Assembly (NCBI RefSeq): GCF_034702125.1
Contig: NC_085874.1
Coordinates: 1,071,501 to 1,135,500, forward strand
Direction: 5' to 3'
DNA from: Engraulis encrasicolus
Taxonomy: Eukaryota > Chordata > Actinopteri > Clupeiformes > Engraulidae
DNA length: 64,000 nt
Shown here: positions 49,163 through 61,200 of the stretch, piece by piece
Position numbering within the stretch: the first letter of the stretch is position 1
Layout of the letters: every line of letters starts with the position of its first letter
Position numbers and translations under genes: made by a program
The notes under the pieces: generated by a model
The model's database searches: none
What the model saw: only the letters and a program-made list of their open reading frames with translations
What the model was told of the DNA's origin: nothing

Positions 49163-50608
49163 TTGTAGGATACAGTATGTCATGTTGATATTGTCTTCAT
49201 GATTGTTTCACACGGTCATACCGAATTTCCTATATTAATTTCCACCTGGAACTCTAGGCAAGTGAATAGTATAAATGAAATAGTGAATAATATAAACAAT
49301 GTAGGCTATAACAAACAGCAACCTGTCGTTGTCGTGTGTAGAGGGGTTAGACAATGAAACTGAAAGCGGTGCAGTGCGAAGGTTCAATTAAAGGGTAAGA
49401 GCCCAGTTTTGCTCAACATATTGCAATGGACACAACACATGGGTGACATATCAGAGATCAAAAAAGTAGATATTCTTGGTGCACGTGTTGTTGGTACAGT
49501 AAGACAGCAAGTCTGTGTGATGTGTCAAGAGTCATGGTATCCAAGGTAATGTCTGCATACCACCAAGAAGGATTAACCACATCCAACAGGATTAACTGTG
49601 GACGCAAGAGGATGCCGTCTTCAGGACAAGGATGTTTGGGTGCCATGTATATTGACCCTGAGCAGCTGACGATGGACCATTCTGGTGAACACAGTAGAGT
49701 TGAGGTGCACATTTCATTCTACCGTGATTTGGACAGCTGTGGTTTTATTTTTTTGCATACAGTCTAGGTTAGCACCCAAACATCCCTTTCAAACAGTGTC
49801 ATTTTGTGTCCACAGTTAATCCTGTTGGATGTGGATCATCCTTCTTGGCATTACCTTGGATACCGTCCATGGCTCTTTATACGTCACCCTACACATTAGT
49901 GATCTGCATCCAGTCATTTTGCAGAGCTCTGGCAGTGCTCTTCCTGTGCCACCTAGTACAAGGAAGGAGATAACGAAACCTGTTGCTGGGTTGTAAAATC
50001 ATCCTATGGCCTTCTCCACATCCCCTGGTGTACTGGCATGTCTCCTGGCATCTCCTCCATTACATGCTCTGGACGCTGTTCTGGAGAAAATTCGGTAGGT
50101 GACAGACAAAGAAACAGACAGACAGACAGACCAACGCAACTGAAAACATAACCTCCTTGGCGGAGGTAAATATGGACAAAACAGGGGAAAAGTAGTTGAG
50201 AAAACCAGTATGCATTTATTTGGTCACTGGAGACTGAACAGGCACACCTGTATTTCATAAGACTTAAAAAGACTGATGCATCTTTCAGCCTCTTCTGGTG
50301 GAAACCAACATGTGTGTGTGTGGTATGCAATACCTAAACCAAAACCTGGGGACAGCAGCTCACTTATAACTTGATTATAGTCCACTTAAATAAAAAAGAA
50401 AAAAAAAAAAGAAAAAAAAAGGAGATTAATTCCGTAATTCATCCAGATGACACCGATTTGACGTCTTCTTGACATCTCCTCTTCTAAACGGGTGACACAG
50501 CTGCTGTTGCACCACAGGGCTCTGAAATCCATCCATCAGACCAACCCTTATGTTCGAAGGGCAAATCTTGTACAGTTCAGTTCAAATAAACAAAAAAAGG
50601 CCATAACT
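49163..50608. other. Intergenic DNA between the Tc1-like pair and srp9
   Basis: GGATTAACTGTGGAC (49597) and ATCCAACAGGATTAACTGTG are inverted near 49820 as GTCCACAGTTAATCCTGTTG, so 49540-49870 is a palindromic repeat. A TTTATT at 50215-50220 would be an AATAAA on the minus strand and may end srp9 transcripts. Confidence 0.45.
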
Positions 50609-50728
50609 TCAATCCGTTTCCATTGCACCACTATGGGACTCTTTAGACACCATCAACCTCATCAATTTCCCATGAAGCTTTTCGATCTTCTTCACATCCT
50701 GCGCTTGATCCGTCTTATACTGCAAACA
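50609..50728 (-). CDS. srp9: srp9 coding exon 3 (last)
   Basis: Acceptor TCATGCAG|TGT; 39 codons and TGA, ending HSGAMETD. The plus-strand frame over this exon is a shadow. Confidence 0.95.
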   Translation of the reverse strand, partial: CLQYKTDQAQDVKKIEKLHGKLMRLMVSKESHSGAMETD

Positions 50729-53459
50729 CTGCATGACAAGACAAGACAAGATAAGAGTTACCACATCATTCATGAAAAGACCCATCGCTTAACTGTAAGA
50801 TCACTTGAAGTCGTTATCAGCCATCAAAGGTTCATCGTTTACAGTGATGGGCAAACAATCACCTGATTGAATTGGACAGATAGAGCCAGTTTATTTGGAA
50901 TGCGTTTTCCAGTTTTCCCATCACTGATGCCAGATTCGCATAGGATTAATATAGGGCTGGGCGGTTTTGGAAAAAATTAGCATCACGGTTTTCTTGATGA
51001 AAATTGATATCACGGTTTTCTGCACGGTTTTTTGATATGCGACGATTTCCCCCCAAATCTTAATCTTTCTGAGGAAAAGATCTCAAATTAAATGTTAAAA
51101 TGAGATAAAATCATGAATTTAAATTAATCTCCATTTATATTTTATCATTTTTTCATATCAATAATATTTTCTATAATTTATAGTTTATATTTCCCTATCC
51201 AACAAAGGGGATAATGCAGCATTTCATAAAATAACCTAAAATCTTGACCAGGGTGTCATAGATTTTTCAAGGAAGAAGGGTTAAATGATTATAAGCAGCT
51301 GTTTTGGGCTTTTTTTCCCAAGACAGCCCAAAACAGCTTATTTCGTTCTACACCTGGCAACACATCCGGCGCGTTGCGCTGCCGCTGGACTAGCGAGTAA
51401 ACAACAGTGGGACAGAAACGAAACAGACTGAAGACAGACACTGAAAACAAACGGATTTACTTGACATTGTGTGCATATTGTCTTTGAATTAAAGTCCAAA
51501 TCCAACGTAGAAGGTATTTTGTCCGGTAGTTTGTGTCATATTGCGATGTGTTTCGCTCCTATTTTGCCCCCAAATCATTTCAAACAAATATAGCAATGTA
51601 GCAATGCTTGTCTGCCCATTGCATTTGAAAGCTAGGCTACTTTAGCTTAAAAGCAGTCTTAACAGCACTGCGCACACAGTTGGGATGGTAATTAAATACA
51701 GTTAAGAATCAGATAACTGTTGTAGCCTGTTAACATAGCACCACATAGAATTGCCTTTTATTTAACTTTCTGAGATCAAAGGTAGGCTAAGTCTTAAATG
51801 AATTGAAATGTTTGTCATGATTCATCCATGCCATGTGTGTTCATCATGTTTCACTCTCACTAGCCTCTAGCGCGTAACCAATTATTTTATTAGTTCATCA
51901 ACATCTTACATTGTGGTGACATTCCCTAGTAGAACAGCAACAACAGTGGACTTAGCAGAGTTGAAATGAAGTGTCAGAGACTTATGAATTAGAAGAATCT
52001 TTGGAAGTGTGACACGGAGTATGTAGCTCACGCACATAACATGGTAGGCTATAAACAACAACAACAAAACCGTCTCTCATCAAAAAGAGAACCTTGTGTA
52101 GTGTAAACCGAGATCACGGTTTTTTAACCGTACACCGCCCAGCTCTAATTCCAATATTACGTATGGACCACAGGTAATTCGGAACAATTACATAGATTGT
52201 CTGAGTTGCGCCATGTAGGTAATTTACAAAATTTAACAAATTACCTACTGTGTTTTTGGCGAAACAGACGTACATTTAAATGGAACCATGAGCAAAAAGA
52301 GCTCCAAGAAATACTCCGAAACGAAACAGGAAGTTGTGAAATTGACAAATCCGGTCATGTCTGTAAATTGATAGCCAGGCCACGCCCTCCTAGTGATGCA
52401 ACACCTCCGGCATTGCTTCTAGTCAGGCCAAGAGCAATGCAAATATCGTTTCTGATCTCCAGAAAAATTGAGAACTCCACCCACTTTGTCGAAAACCTGT
52501 CAACCAGTAGCAAACCTAGGGAGGCGGGTCAACCATGCTGTTTGGGAAACATTAACTGTTATACTCTTGTTAAGACCAAGTCTCGAAGAGATTTGAAAGT
52601 CGGTGATAATCAGGCTAGTAAATTAAGTAAGTTATAGACTTTTGCTTTTGTTCAGACTTTTGTCTGAATGTGCCACAAAATAACAGAGGTGAGGAGGTAA
52701 TTGTGACATTCCTGGGCCTTACCACAGCATCATCTGTTACTTTTATGCAGAGGTTCCCATCACAGTGCCTGTACTTCAGAACCACCCTGACCTGAAAAAC
52801 AACAACAGTGGATTATAATCAATAATCAGGAAATGTTACTGTTTTTTAATGGAAACTTTCTAAGAGGACAAAAGCTTAAGCCATACAAGTATCGAGACTT
52901 TGAACGATGACAGAATATGAATAATGAACGAATGAATAAAGTTTAAGTACAACATACTGTAGAAGCATGTACAGTAACTGTACTCTGTGTGGTTCTGGCC
53001 TGGGTTTTAGCCTATAAAGTTTGTCCATTTAAATAGTGTAAACCAATATGATGGGAGAATAACAATCCATGAGAAAAGAGGGGAAATCAATCAGATCTGG
53101 CCTACAAACATTGGGCACAGCAGTAGGCTAACCATTTGGAATGTAACAGGACATCTGGCAAGTTGGACAAGGATATCAGCCCACCACCTCCTGATTCTTT
53201 AGAGTAAATTCTTATATTCGTTCAATTAAAATTACACACTTTTGAGGTTGCCTCTCCACCAAACCGACATTCTTTGGGATTTACGCCTGCCACACATTCT
53301 AAATGTGGTTTAGGAGCTGAAAAGAGATTACAGTTGAGGGGAAATGGTTTCTTTACGGTAAAGTATTAGCTAGTGGATCGCATTTACCTTCATCGGATCC
53401 GTGAGATACAGTTTTTCGGCAGCCCGAGCAAATTCCTCCCAAGCTTGATAATAAGGCAT
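50609..53459 (-). CDS. srp9: Signal recognition particle 9 kDa protein (3 coding exons)
   Basis: SRP9 pairs with SRP14 on the Alu domain of the cytosolic signal recognition particle and helps pause translation during targeting to the ER. Three minus-strand exons (53459-53388, 52791-52723, 50728-50609) join in phase 0 to 86 residues, the same length as human. Sequence blocks: [78 protein letters not shown]. The [18 protein letters not shown] block is diagnostic. The gene converges on tcf23 and lies 3' of nsl1 on the same strand. Intron 2 carries a 1.2 kb hAT-like element. Confidence 0.95.
50952..52147. mobile_element. hAT-like element in srp9 intron 2
   Basis: TAGGGCTGGGCGGTTTTGG at the left is matched in inverted form by AACCGTACACCGCCCAGCTCTA at the right. 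Inside, 51297-51310 and 51325-51338 are perfect 14-base inverted arms. No transposase frame; no perfect target duplication. Confidence 0.75.
52148..52722. other. srp9 intron 2, part nearest exon 2
   Basis: A 146-codon plus-strand frame at 52197-52637 has no recognisable domain and is antisense to the gene; I treat it as chance or repeat-derived. Confidence 0.35.
52723..52791 (-). CDS. srp9: srp9 coding exon 2
   Basis: Acceptor TTTTTCAG|GTC, donor GCTGTG|gtaagg; 23 codons, [20 protein letters not shown] then DAV. Confidence 0.95.
53388..53459 (-). CDS. srp9: srp9 coding exon 1
   Basis: ATG complement at 53457-53459; 24 codons; donor ATGAAG|gtaaat. An upstream in-frame extension exists in the open frame but MPYYQ is the conserved N-terminus. 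Confidence 0.95.
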
Positions 53460-53639
53460 GATTCCGTAGAAGTGAGAAAGAATAAATGAGTTAATGTATT
53501 GCTTTCTAGCTCCACGGTACAGCAGACTTCCACTTCTCTTATGGTACGTAAGCAATAGCATGGGCAGTAGCGTGAACTCAGCGGAATTAGAACATTTAAT
53601 CCGGATGTGGTTAGCAAAAAGCGGCTAAAGATATCCAAA

Positions 53640-53875
53640 GTTTCAAAACAAAAGTCTCGAGGTCTACTCGCTGCAAAATGCTGGAAACAACTTACTGCCC
53701 CAATCTTGTTTTAAAAGGAAATTAAAAACAGCTTTATTCTCATCTGCCTTTGGTGAATAGTTAGTTACTTACACACAATTCACACAACAGTTCTTTATTC
53801 TCTTTCCTCTTCTTGTCTTTAGCACATTGAATGACATGTAAGATAATGTGCTATAAATATTTTGGATTCATCGAT
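53640..53875 (+). mobile_element. L2-like LINE 3' end
   Basis: LLAAKCW with, in shifted frames, NNLLPQSCFKRKLKTALFS resembles the C-terminus of fish L2-type ORF2 proteins. After it comes an AT-rich 3' tail with ATGTAAGATAATGTGCTATAAATA. Confidence 0.55.
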
Positions 53876-54445
53876 TGATCGATGCCAAATACCCAGAATT
53901 CTATGGAGCAGTCCTGCTGTAATGTCTCATACAAAACAAAATGCCATACTGCTCTACAAACTCAAACCAATCATTTGAGGGACTTTTTATTTGTATTGAA
54001 ACTAGTGAGTGATTCTAATCTCATCTTATATTAAAATGCAGCATGGGCAACCAAGCCTACTTTTTTTCTTGCAAGTTTACTAGGCTACCATGCTTTGGCT
54101 TTTTGAAGCAACTCATCAGTGGTGAATGTCCGAACAGTTATCAGAATCCATTAACAGGAAAAAAAAACACTAGGTGAACACGTCAGTGATCGAGGCTCCA
54201 AAGTAACCTTTATTTTTTTTAATTTTTTATCAAGTTAATACCCGATAAAACAGCATAGGAAAGCAGATTGTAGATTCAGCTCATGGACATGGACAAAGGT
54301 ACAGTGACATGGACATAGACAAAGAAACACACAACAGACGGCTTTAAATGCTCAACAGAATATAAGTGAACGGAATGAGTTTCCATAGCAGACAGTAGAT
54401 TTAGGACATGGATATAAAAAGCAACTAGTCATGAATGAATGGCAG
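53876..54445. other. Unassigned intergenic DNA
   Basis: Between srp9 and nsl1; no gene seen. Confidence 0.4.
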
Positions 54446-54783
54446 GGATGCAAATTATCGATTAATTCATAATTTTTAAATTGATTGACCTTATCGATCG
54501 ACTTACGATTAATTGATTAATTTTCCTCCTGAATTCTAAATGTTTCCCGAATGAAGACTATTAAATTTAAAAAAAAAAAAAAAAAATGTAGATAAAATGC
54601 AACATTTAAGTTAATTCTTCTTATATTCTTTAATTCAAAGTGGATTTAAATGTTCTTTCTATTCACACCCCTCTTCACATGCCCATTTCACCTAGGTCTC
54701 TCGTCAGTCGATTAGTTTTTTTTAATCGATTAACACATTGATGGATTTACGTCAATTAATCGATGAATTGTTGATATACCTCA
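54446..54783. mobile_element. CAGGGATGCAAAT hAT-like element
   Basis: CAGGGATGCAAATTATCGAT at the left, a shared ATTGACCTTATCGATCGACTT block with 31262-31545, and ATGAATGG near both ends. The right terminus is worn. Confidence 0.55.
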
Positions 54784-54824
54784 TGAATGGTGAATGGGGA
54801 GCTGTTAGCAGATGGATAGTCCAA

Positions 54825-55115
54825 GATACTTTCAAAATCCTTTTCTGCTGGGACCCACCTCCTTGTGACCCACCTCCAATACATTTCTAAATGCCAACAT
54901 TTCTTTGTCTCTTAAATTTTGCAGAAATTTACTGTAGAAGTAACTTAATGTATTAACATACAAGTGGAAACAGTTACTAACCAATTTATGGAATGGTTAT
55001 TTCATGAAGCATATATTCAAGGTTTTATGCAAACATTCCCTTCACTCTGCGACCCCCCCCGCAATACCCCAACGATCCCCATAGGGGTCCCGGCCCCCAG
55101 TTTGGGAACTACTGG
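54825..55115. mobile_element. hAT-like element in nsl1 3' flank
   Basis: Right end CCCAGTTTGGGAACTACTGG of the GGTTCCCAAACT family; GGGACCCACC near a worn left end. It stops about 60 bases from the nsl1 stop codon, so the nsl1 3'UTR probably runs through it. Confidence 0.65.
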
Positions 55116-55175
55116 ACTAGTGGCTGTATCCCAGTTGGGGCGATCAGTCTTGTCTTTTCAACAGCTGTGGATTCT

Positions 55176-55262
55176 TCAGATCTCTGAAGTCTTGGATGAT
55201 GAGGGCTGCATGCTCAACACCTGATGCAGACCTTCTGCTCTCTCACAAACCTCCTCAAATGA
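55176..55262 (-). CDS. nsl1: nsl1 coding exon 6 (last)
   Basis: Acceptor TTTCTTCAG|TCA in phase 0; 28 codons, SFEEVCERAEGLHQVLSMQP then SSSKTSEI and TGA. Confidence 0.85.
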   Translation of the reverse strand, partial: SFEEVCERAEGLHQVLSMQPSSSKTSEI

Positions 55263-58200
55263 CTGAAGAAAAGGAAACAAAGAGTAAAAAAACAAACAAT
55301 AACAAAAAAAAACAGTTAAAATGCACCACTGGTCAAGATTCTAATTCACCAGAAATAAAACCCCTTTCATTTTCAATGGGGTCTCATTTCTGGTGAATTA
55401 GAGTTAAACTGGCAAGTTGGCACCACAACGTGGCATGGAAATCTAAGGGGTATATTGAAGTGTGGGTCACCAGATCAGTCAAACAAAAACAGCTGACAGC
55501 AAAGAATCAAGGATATCTTCCATAACTCCCATGCAATGCCTCTGCCATTGACTTCAACGTTAAACTCATCATGGCAGTGATTAAGACAAAAACAGCCCTA
55601 ACCAAGTATTGAACATTGACATGTTATCTAGAAAGTAACAAATGTCAACTGATTTGATGTGACCCGAATTTCTTTCTTTTTTCTGAAGAAAATGGTGATT
55701 TTATTACAATACCTGTATTCTAATAATGTGATTTCCTCAATTCATGTTTTATTTGGAGCTGGAAGGCCGAAATATAAAATAAACAATTGAATGATTGGAA
55801 TAGTTCATAATGTGGGCAATGTACCTACAATCCATGAAAGTTGAACATTATTGATGGAATATTCTAATTATATGGCCAATCAATATTAGGGCTGGGACAT
55901 TAATTTCGATTAATTAATCACACAAAAATTAACACGATAAAAAAAATTAACTCATTTTAACCGTACTACAAAATATAGCTTAATAGTTCTGGATTAGACC
56001 AGTGGAGGGCAGTATTACGCCTGATGGTGAACAGCCTGCTGAAATTGAAAAGAATTCTCTCTTCTTTTAAAAAGGAACAATATCTTTAGATTAAGCTTAT
56101 TTATTGTCATTAGACAAAATCCATGTGAATTTTTTTTTTACTGTTCTCAAGTCAGATACTTAAATGCGATTAAAATGCAATTAATTCAATTAATCAATTT
56201 CAAACCCTATAGATTAATTCGATTAAAAAAAATAATGGAGTCCCAGCCCTAATCAATATATTACAGTTTTAACTTGGGATGAGTTCAGAAATCAATATTT
56301 GGTGGAATATAATCCAACAGTCAACCAGTCTATCGCATTGTTCTTGGATGACTTATTTCCCCTCCCGGTGCAAACAATCAAGCTGCTGAGTTTTATTTGA
56401 TTGCTTGTGACCATCCCTCTTCCTCTTGATCAAATTTCAGAAGTTTTCATTGCACTCAGGCCTGGAGATTGGGCTGGCCATGACAGGATCTTGATCTACT
56501 GTCCTTACACTAATTGACCAAGCTATGTTGCTTGGAACATCATCCTGCTGAAAAAGACAATCCTCAATTCAACAATTCAATTCAACATTGTCAGAGTAGA
56601 GGGAAGCAAGTTTTATTCCAAGATATCTTTGTATGTGGCTACAGTAATGGACCTTTCACAAAGATGTGAAATTTGGCCAAGGATTGGTGATGATCTGAGG
56701 GTGCTTCAGGAAGACTTGAATTGGGCAAACTCATCTTTGCGAATGACTCATTACTGAAGCCAAATACAAACAGCACAAATTCCAGGCCAAAACCCCCTCG
56801 AAAAACTCTGGAACGTGATCAAGAGAAAGCTGGATGGTCACAAGCAATCAACCCAAGGTGAATTCTTGCACCAGGCTTGAAAAAAGTAATCTAAGAACAA
56901 CTCTTAGTTAAGACAACTCTTAGTTAACACATTAATTATGTTGTTTTAAAGTGAATATCAAGCTTGTTTTCTTTGGATTTTTTGAGGTCTGAAAACATTG
57001 CATATTTTGTGTTATTTTGACCATTTGTAACTTTCTGCAAATAAATGCCATAAATGACATTTTCATTTCGAGATTCGGAGGAAATGTTGTCGGTAGTTCA
57101 TAGAATGAAACAATGATGGTCATTTTACTGAAAAACATGCCAAGTAGTAAAACCAGAAAAACCGGTCATTTCAAGGTGTTCTCAATTTTTGCCAGAGATG
57201 TATATTTTTATGCACTGTGTAACACTGTGTAATATTTTTAGCAGTGTCTTTCAATAATTCATGCTGCCCATCACGAATGTGACCTTTTTCGTATACTTAC
57301 CACCATCATCATATTGTACAGCAAGTATTCACTACGACTGGGAATATTGCACTTCTCATACATAAAAAAGGTGGGTCTTGTCCATGTCAGGCATTTTGAA
57401 TTTCCAGAAAGAGACATTTTTAGCTTCAAAACTTTCTGTGCTTTGGTCATACTGCCAAATATTAGTTTATTATTTAGTAAAATAATTTGTCAATAGGCAG
57501 CACAGTTTCAGTGAGCATCATAGTTGCAATATCAACTCTGGCCACCACCCTACTCAATGCACCTTTAAATGCATCAGTCAGCCTTGTTGGGAATAGTTCT
57601 TCCCCTTTATGAAATATCAGCCACTGGGGGCGCTGTGGCGCAGCACGCTAAGCCCCCCACATTTGGGCTTACATTGCCCATGGGGACCCCGGTTCGAGTC
57701 CGGCCGGAGTCATTTCCCAGCCCTACCCCACCTCTCTCCTCTCATACGGTCCTGTCATAATAAAGGCCAAAAAAAACCCCAAAAAATACATTAAAAAAAG
57801 AAATATCAGCCACAACTAACCTTCATCACAGCAATTGTTTCCTTATAGTGTGTAGCTGCTTGGCCGAGAACATTCTTCATGATGTCATCTAGGAAAGTAG
57901 GTTCAAGAAAGCACAGAGGGGGAAAAATACCAAATCTCCATCATGAAGTGTACAATTAATAATGACTTGCGATTGCTAATTGTAGTCACGTTATTACATT
58001 AGACTGTTCAACATTGTACATCACGTGCAAAGTGCCTGGAGGATTTATCAATATGGGTTGGCCATATTTGATTTGGTGGTCATCTTGAAATGTATGCATT
58101 TTTCACGATTCCTCCATTTCAAACAAATATTACTATAATAATAAATAATTCAAATATTCCTCAGCATATCAAGAAGTAAATCTGCACCAATTTTCATGCT

Positions 58201-61200
58201 TTTACCAGAAAGTGCCAGTTGGATTCATTAGTATGGGTAGCCATATCTGATTTGGCGGCCATCTTCAACAACACCCCCCCCGCCCCCCTCCCCAAATGCC
58301 TCCATTTCTACTACTAACTGCACCAGTTTTCATCCTTTTGCCTGTAGTCAACAGAATAGAGACTACACGTAAAAAAAGATTAATGATTGCTCACCTTGAG
58401 AGGTCTGTGGTTCTACTTTGTCCTGGTTAATGACATGTTCATACATCTCCTGGAATAAAAAAAATACACATTGCTATTATATTTATGGCTTACTATACTC
58501 AGTTGAAAATATATGAACTTCCAAATGTTCACGTCACAGTAGCTGCCAACTCAAAGTGATGTACCGCACAGCATATTAAAACAAACTGTTATAGTTCTCA
58601 ATATAACATATACCAATGACAATACACACCAAATTGAAAGTCATCTTCATGATTTTATAATATAAATAAATACAGTTTGTTGATGTTGATTCGTGTTTTT
58701 AAGGAGGGAAGGTCAATGCACACATTGTTTTGGGTGATAATCACATCTGCTGTCCACTTCCTCAGTCCAAGATATCGGCAATTCTAAACAATTTCTGCAT
58801 TTTCCCATTTTATTACATGGTGCCATGCTACAAAGGACTACGTATGGAATCAACACTTGATGAAACTTTCTGTCAGGCTAATGCTATTATGCAACCATGT
58901 TTTTTTAGATAACTGGAAAAATATTGGCGCTTTTACAAAAAATTGCGACTCATTGATCCTTTTACACACAGATCGCCATTGACATAGTTCCAAAATGTGT
59001 TGTAGTGCATGTTGGGGAGGGGTCTGTTTGTTAAAGTCATGATCCAATTACAGAGGAAAAGCATTGATTCCGAGATCTACACATTTTGTGAAGTTTTGTT
59101 ATGTTCTGATGCTGTCAATTGTGATGATATTGTAGCACCAGTGAAGCATACAGTATATAAATTCAGGTCAATGTGTAGAAGCCCCCCCTGGGCTCACTTC
59201 CTGTCACAATCTCACACTGAGTGCGTTACAATATGCAACATTAGGCCCATACGACTTGTGTTGCTGTCGACCAACATTGACGAAGCACGTGAGCGAGAAC
59301 TTGTTGTCACGATGTGGGTGTTATTAAATACAGCGCATTTACAGTCGGCCACAAATATGAACAAGACGATGAGCTCGCACCGATTTGCTCTACTAACACA
59401 CCACGTGTGAGGAGTGGGGGGACAGGCAGTGAGGAGGAGCTGAAGTGGGGACCTGCACAAACTTGTGTAGAGGTGTGAGACAAGACCCATATACACACGT
59501 GAGTGAGTTGTTGACCAACCAGTTCATGGGCGCGTGACCTCGGAGGCAGTCCGCAGACGAGCGTTGAAGGGGATAAGCAACTGCAGAGGTTGCAAGATCT
59601 GACTGCAGTCGCATGCATCCCGCGATAGTTTGACACCATGTGTGACATGTCACCTCGTCAACGCAACATCGACGAAATTTCGAAGTTTGACAGGAAATCT
59701 AACCGTCATGCAGCATTTTCTTCCAGGGTGCATTGCTGTCTACATGCGCATGTATGCGTTGACGACATCTCGATCGCACCTATTGCCTCCTCCACTTGTG
59801 CTTGTCTCCTCGTACCAGGAAGTAATAATGTCATGATGACATCACTGACCACAGCATTATATTTCAACATCTTGCAAAAGCTCAATTGTAAAGCCTTGTT
59901 CTCATTTGCATACTGGATGGCGAATTAAATACAGTCCCCCAAAAGTTGTTGCACAAGTGGAGGAGGCAAGGAGTGTGTTACAATATGCAACCTTGCTCCC
60001 TCTACTTGTGCTTGTGGCCTCGCCCCGCCTCCTGGCCCCTCCTCCGTGGAAACGATAGTTTCCCAGCTGTCAGCCTCGCCACAACAACTTTTGAGGGACT
60101 GTTTTTCATTCACCATCCCAATAGAGCTCTTCAGCGTTGACGTCAACTTGTATGCGGCGTTTGGACTTCCGGTTCGATGGCGATTTTTTTACATTGCAAA
60201 ACGCCATAGAGATTCAGGTTTGGCAAAAATATAAGTTGCACGGCAACAACGAACATTAGCGTGTCCCCGCATCCCTTTCTCATTAGTGGAACGGATCGTA
60301 TCATCATGTTGGTGTATTCACATGTAAAATCATGACGATTATAATTCAATATTGCTAACCCCTTTCTGATCATTAAAACTTCCGAACTACATACTTTCCT
60401 TTGGTTGCCATGGGTACAAGCCTCCGCACGTACATGCCGTTAGATACAGGCGCCGCTTCTGTAGTCGCCAAAAGCTTCCGGGTTTAGCATATGGACGCAA
60501 CATCGTATTTATGTCGAAGTTTGACACAAAATGATCAACCATGTCATACCTACAGCCTATTTTTAACACCCTCGACAGTTTGCGGGTGTTCGCTAAGCGC
60601 GTGCTTGCACTCGGAGCTTATTTGAAATTTACCCCTATTCATTCCCAATGGAGGCCGGAAGCCGATACGAACCAGGAAGTCCTTAAATGCTAACATGAAA
60701 GACTACAATCTACTACATGCTTCCGCGTTACTGAAGAACTCTATTGCAAATGAGAAAAAGACTTTACAATTGAGCTTTTGCGAGATATTGAAATATAATG
60801 CTATTGTCAGTGATGTCATCATGATATATTACTTCCTGGTACGAGGAAACAAGCACAAGTGGAGGAGGCAAGGTCGCATATTGTAACGCACTCAGAGTCC
60901 TGTCAATAAAGACATACAAGCCCCTATGTATACAGCTGATGTTGTAAAAATATGACAACCAGCCTACCATCTGTTCCCGCTCAGCCTTCAAAGACCTCAA
61001 AACAAAAGGCACAATCCTCATGGGATAACAACGACGTTTGCTGGTTGTGTCGACAATTTTGTCATCCAACAGATCATCCATTGTAATGGCATCACCTACA
61101 TAAACAAATGAGAGGAACGTTAGAACAAAACGAGGCATCATGCTACACCAAGCATTGTTCAAAAGCCATCATAGTCGTTTTTACCAAGTCTTCCATTGTA

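Noticed and set aside
50492..50866. 124-codon plus-strand frame
   Set aside because: Antisense shadow of srp9 exon 3.
52197..52637. 146-codon plus-strand frame in srp9 intron 2
   Set aside because: No recognisable domain, antisense to the gene, no splice or promoter support.
57625..57720. tRNA gene at the GGTTCGAGTCC site
   Set aside because: It has a SINE body, an A-rich tail and a 14 bp target duplication, so it is a SINE head.
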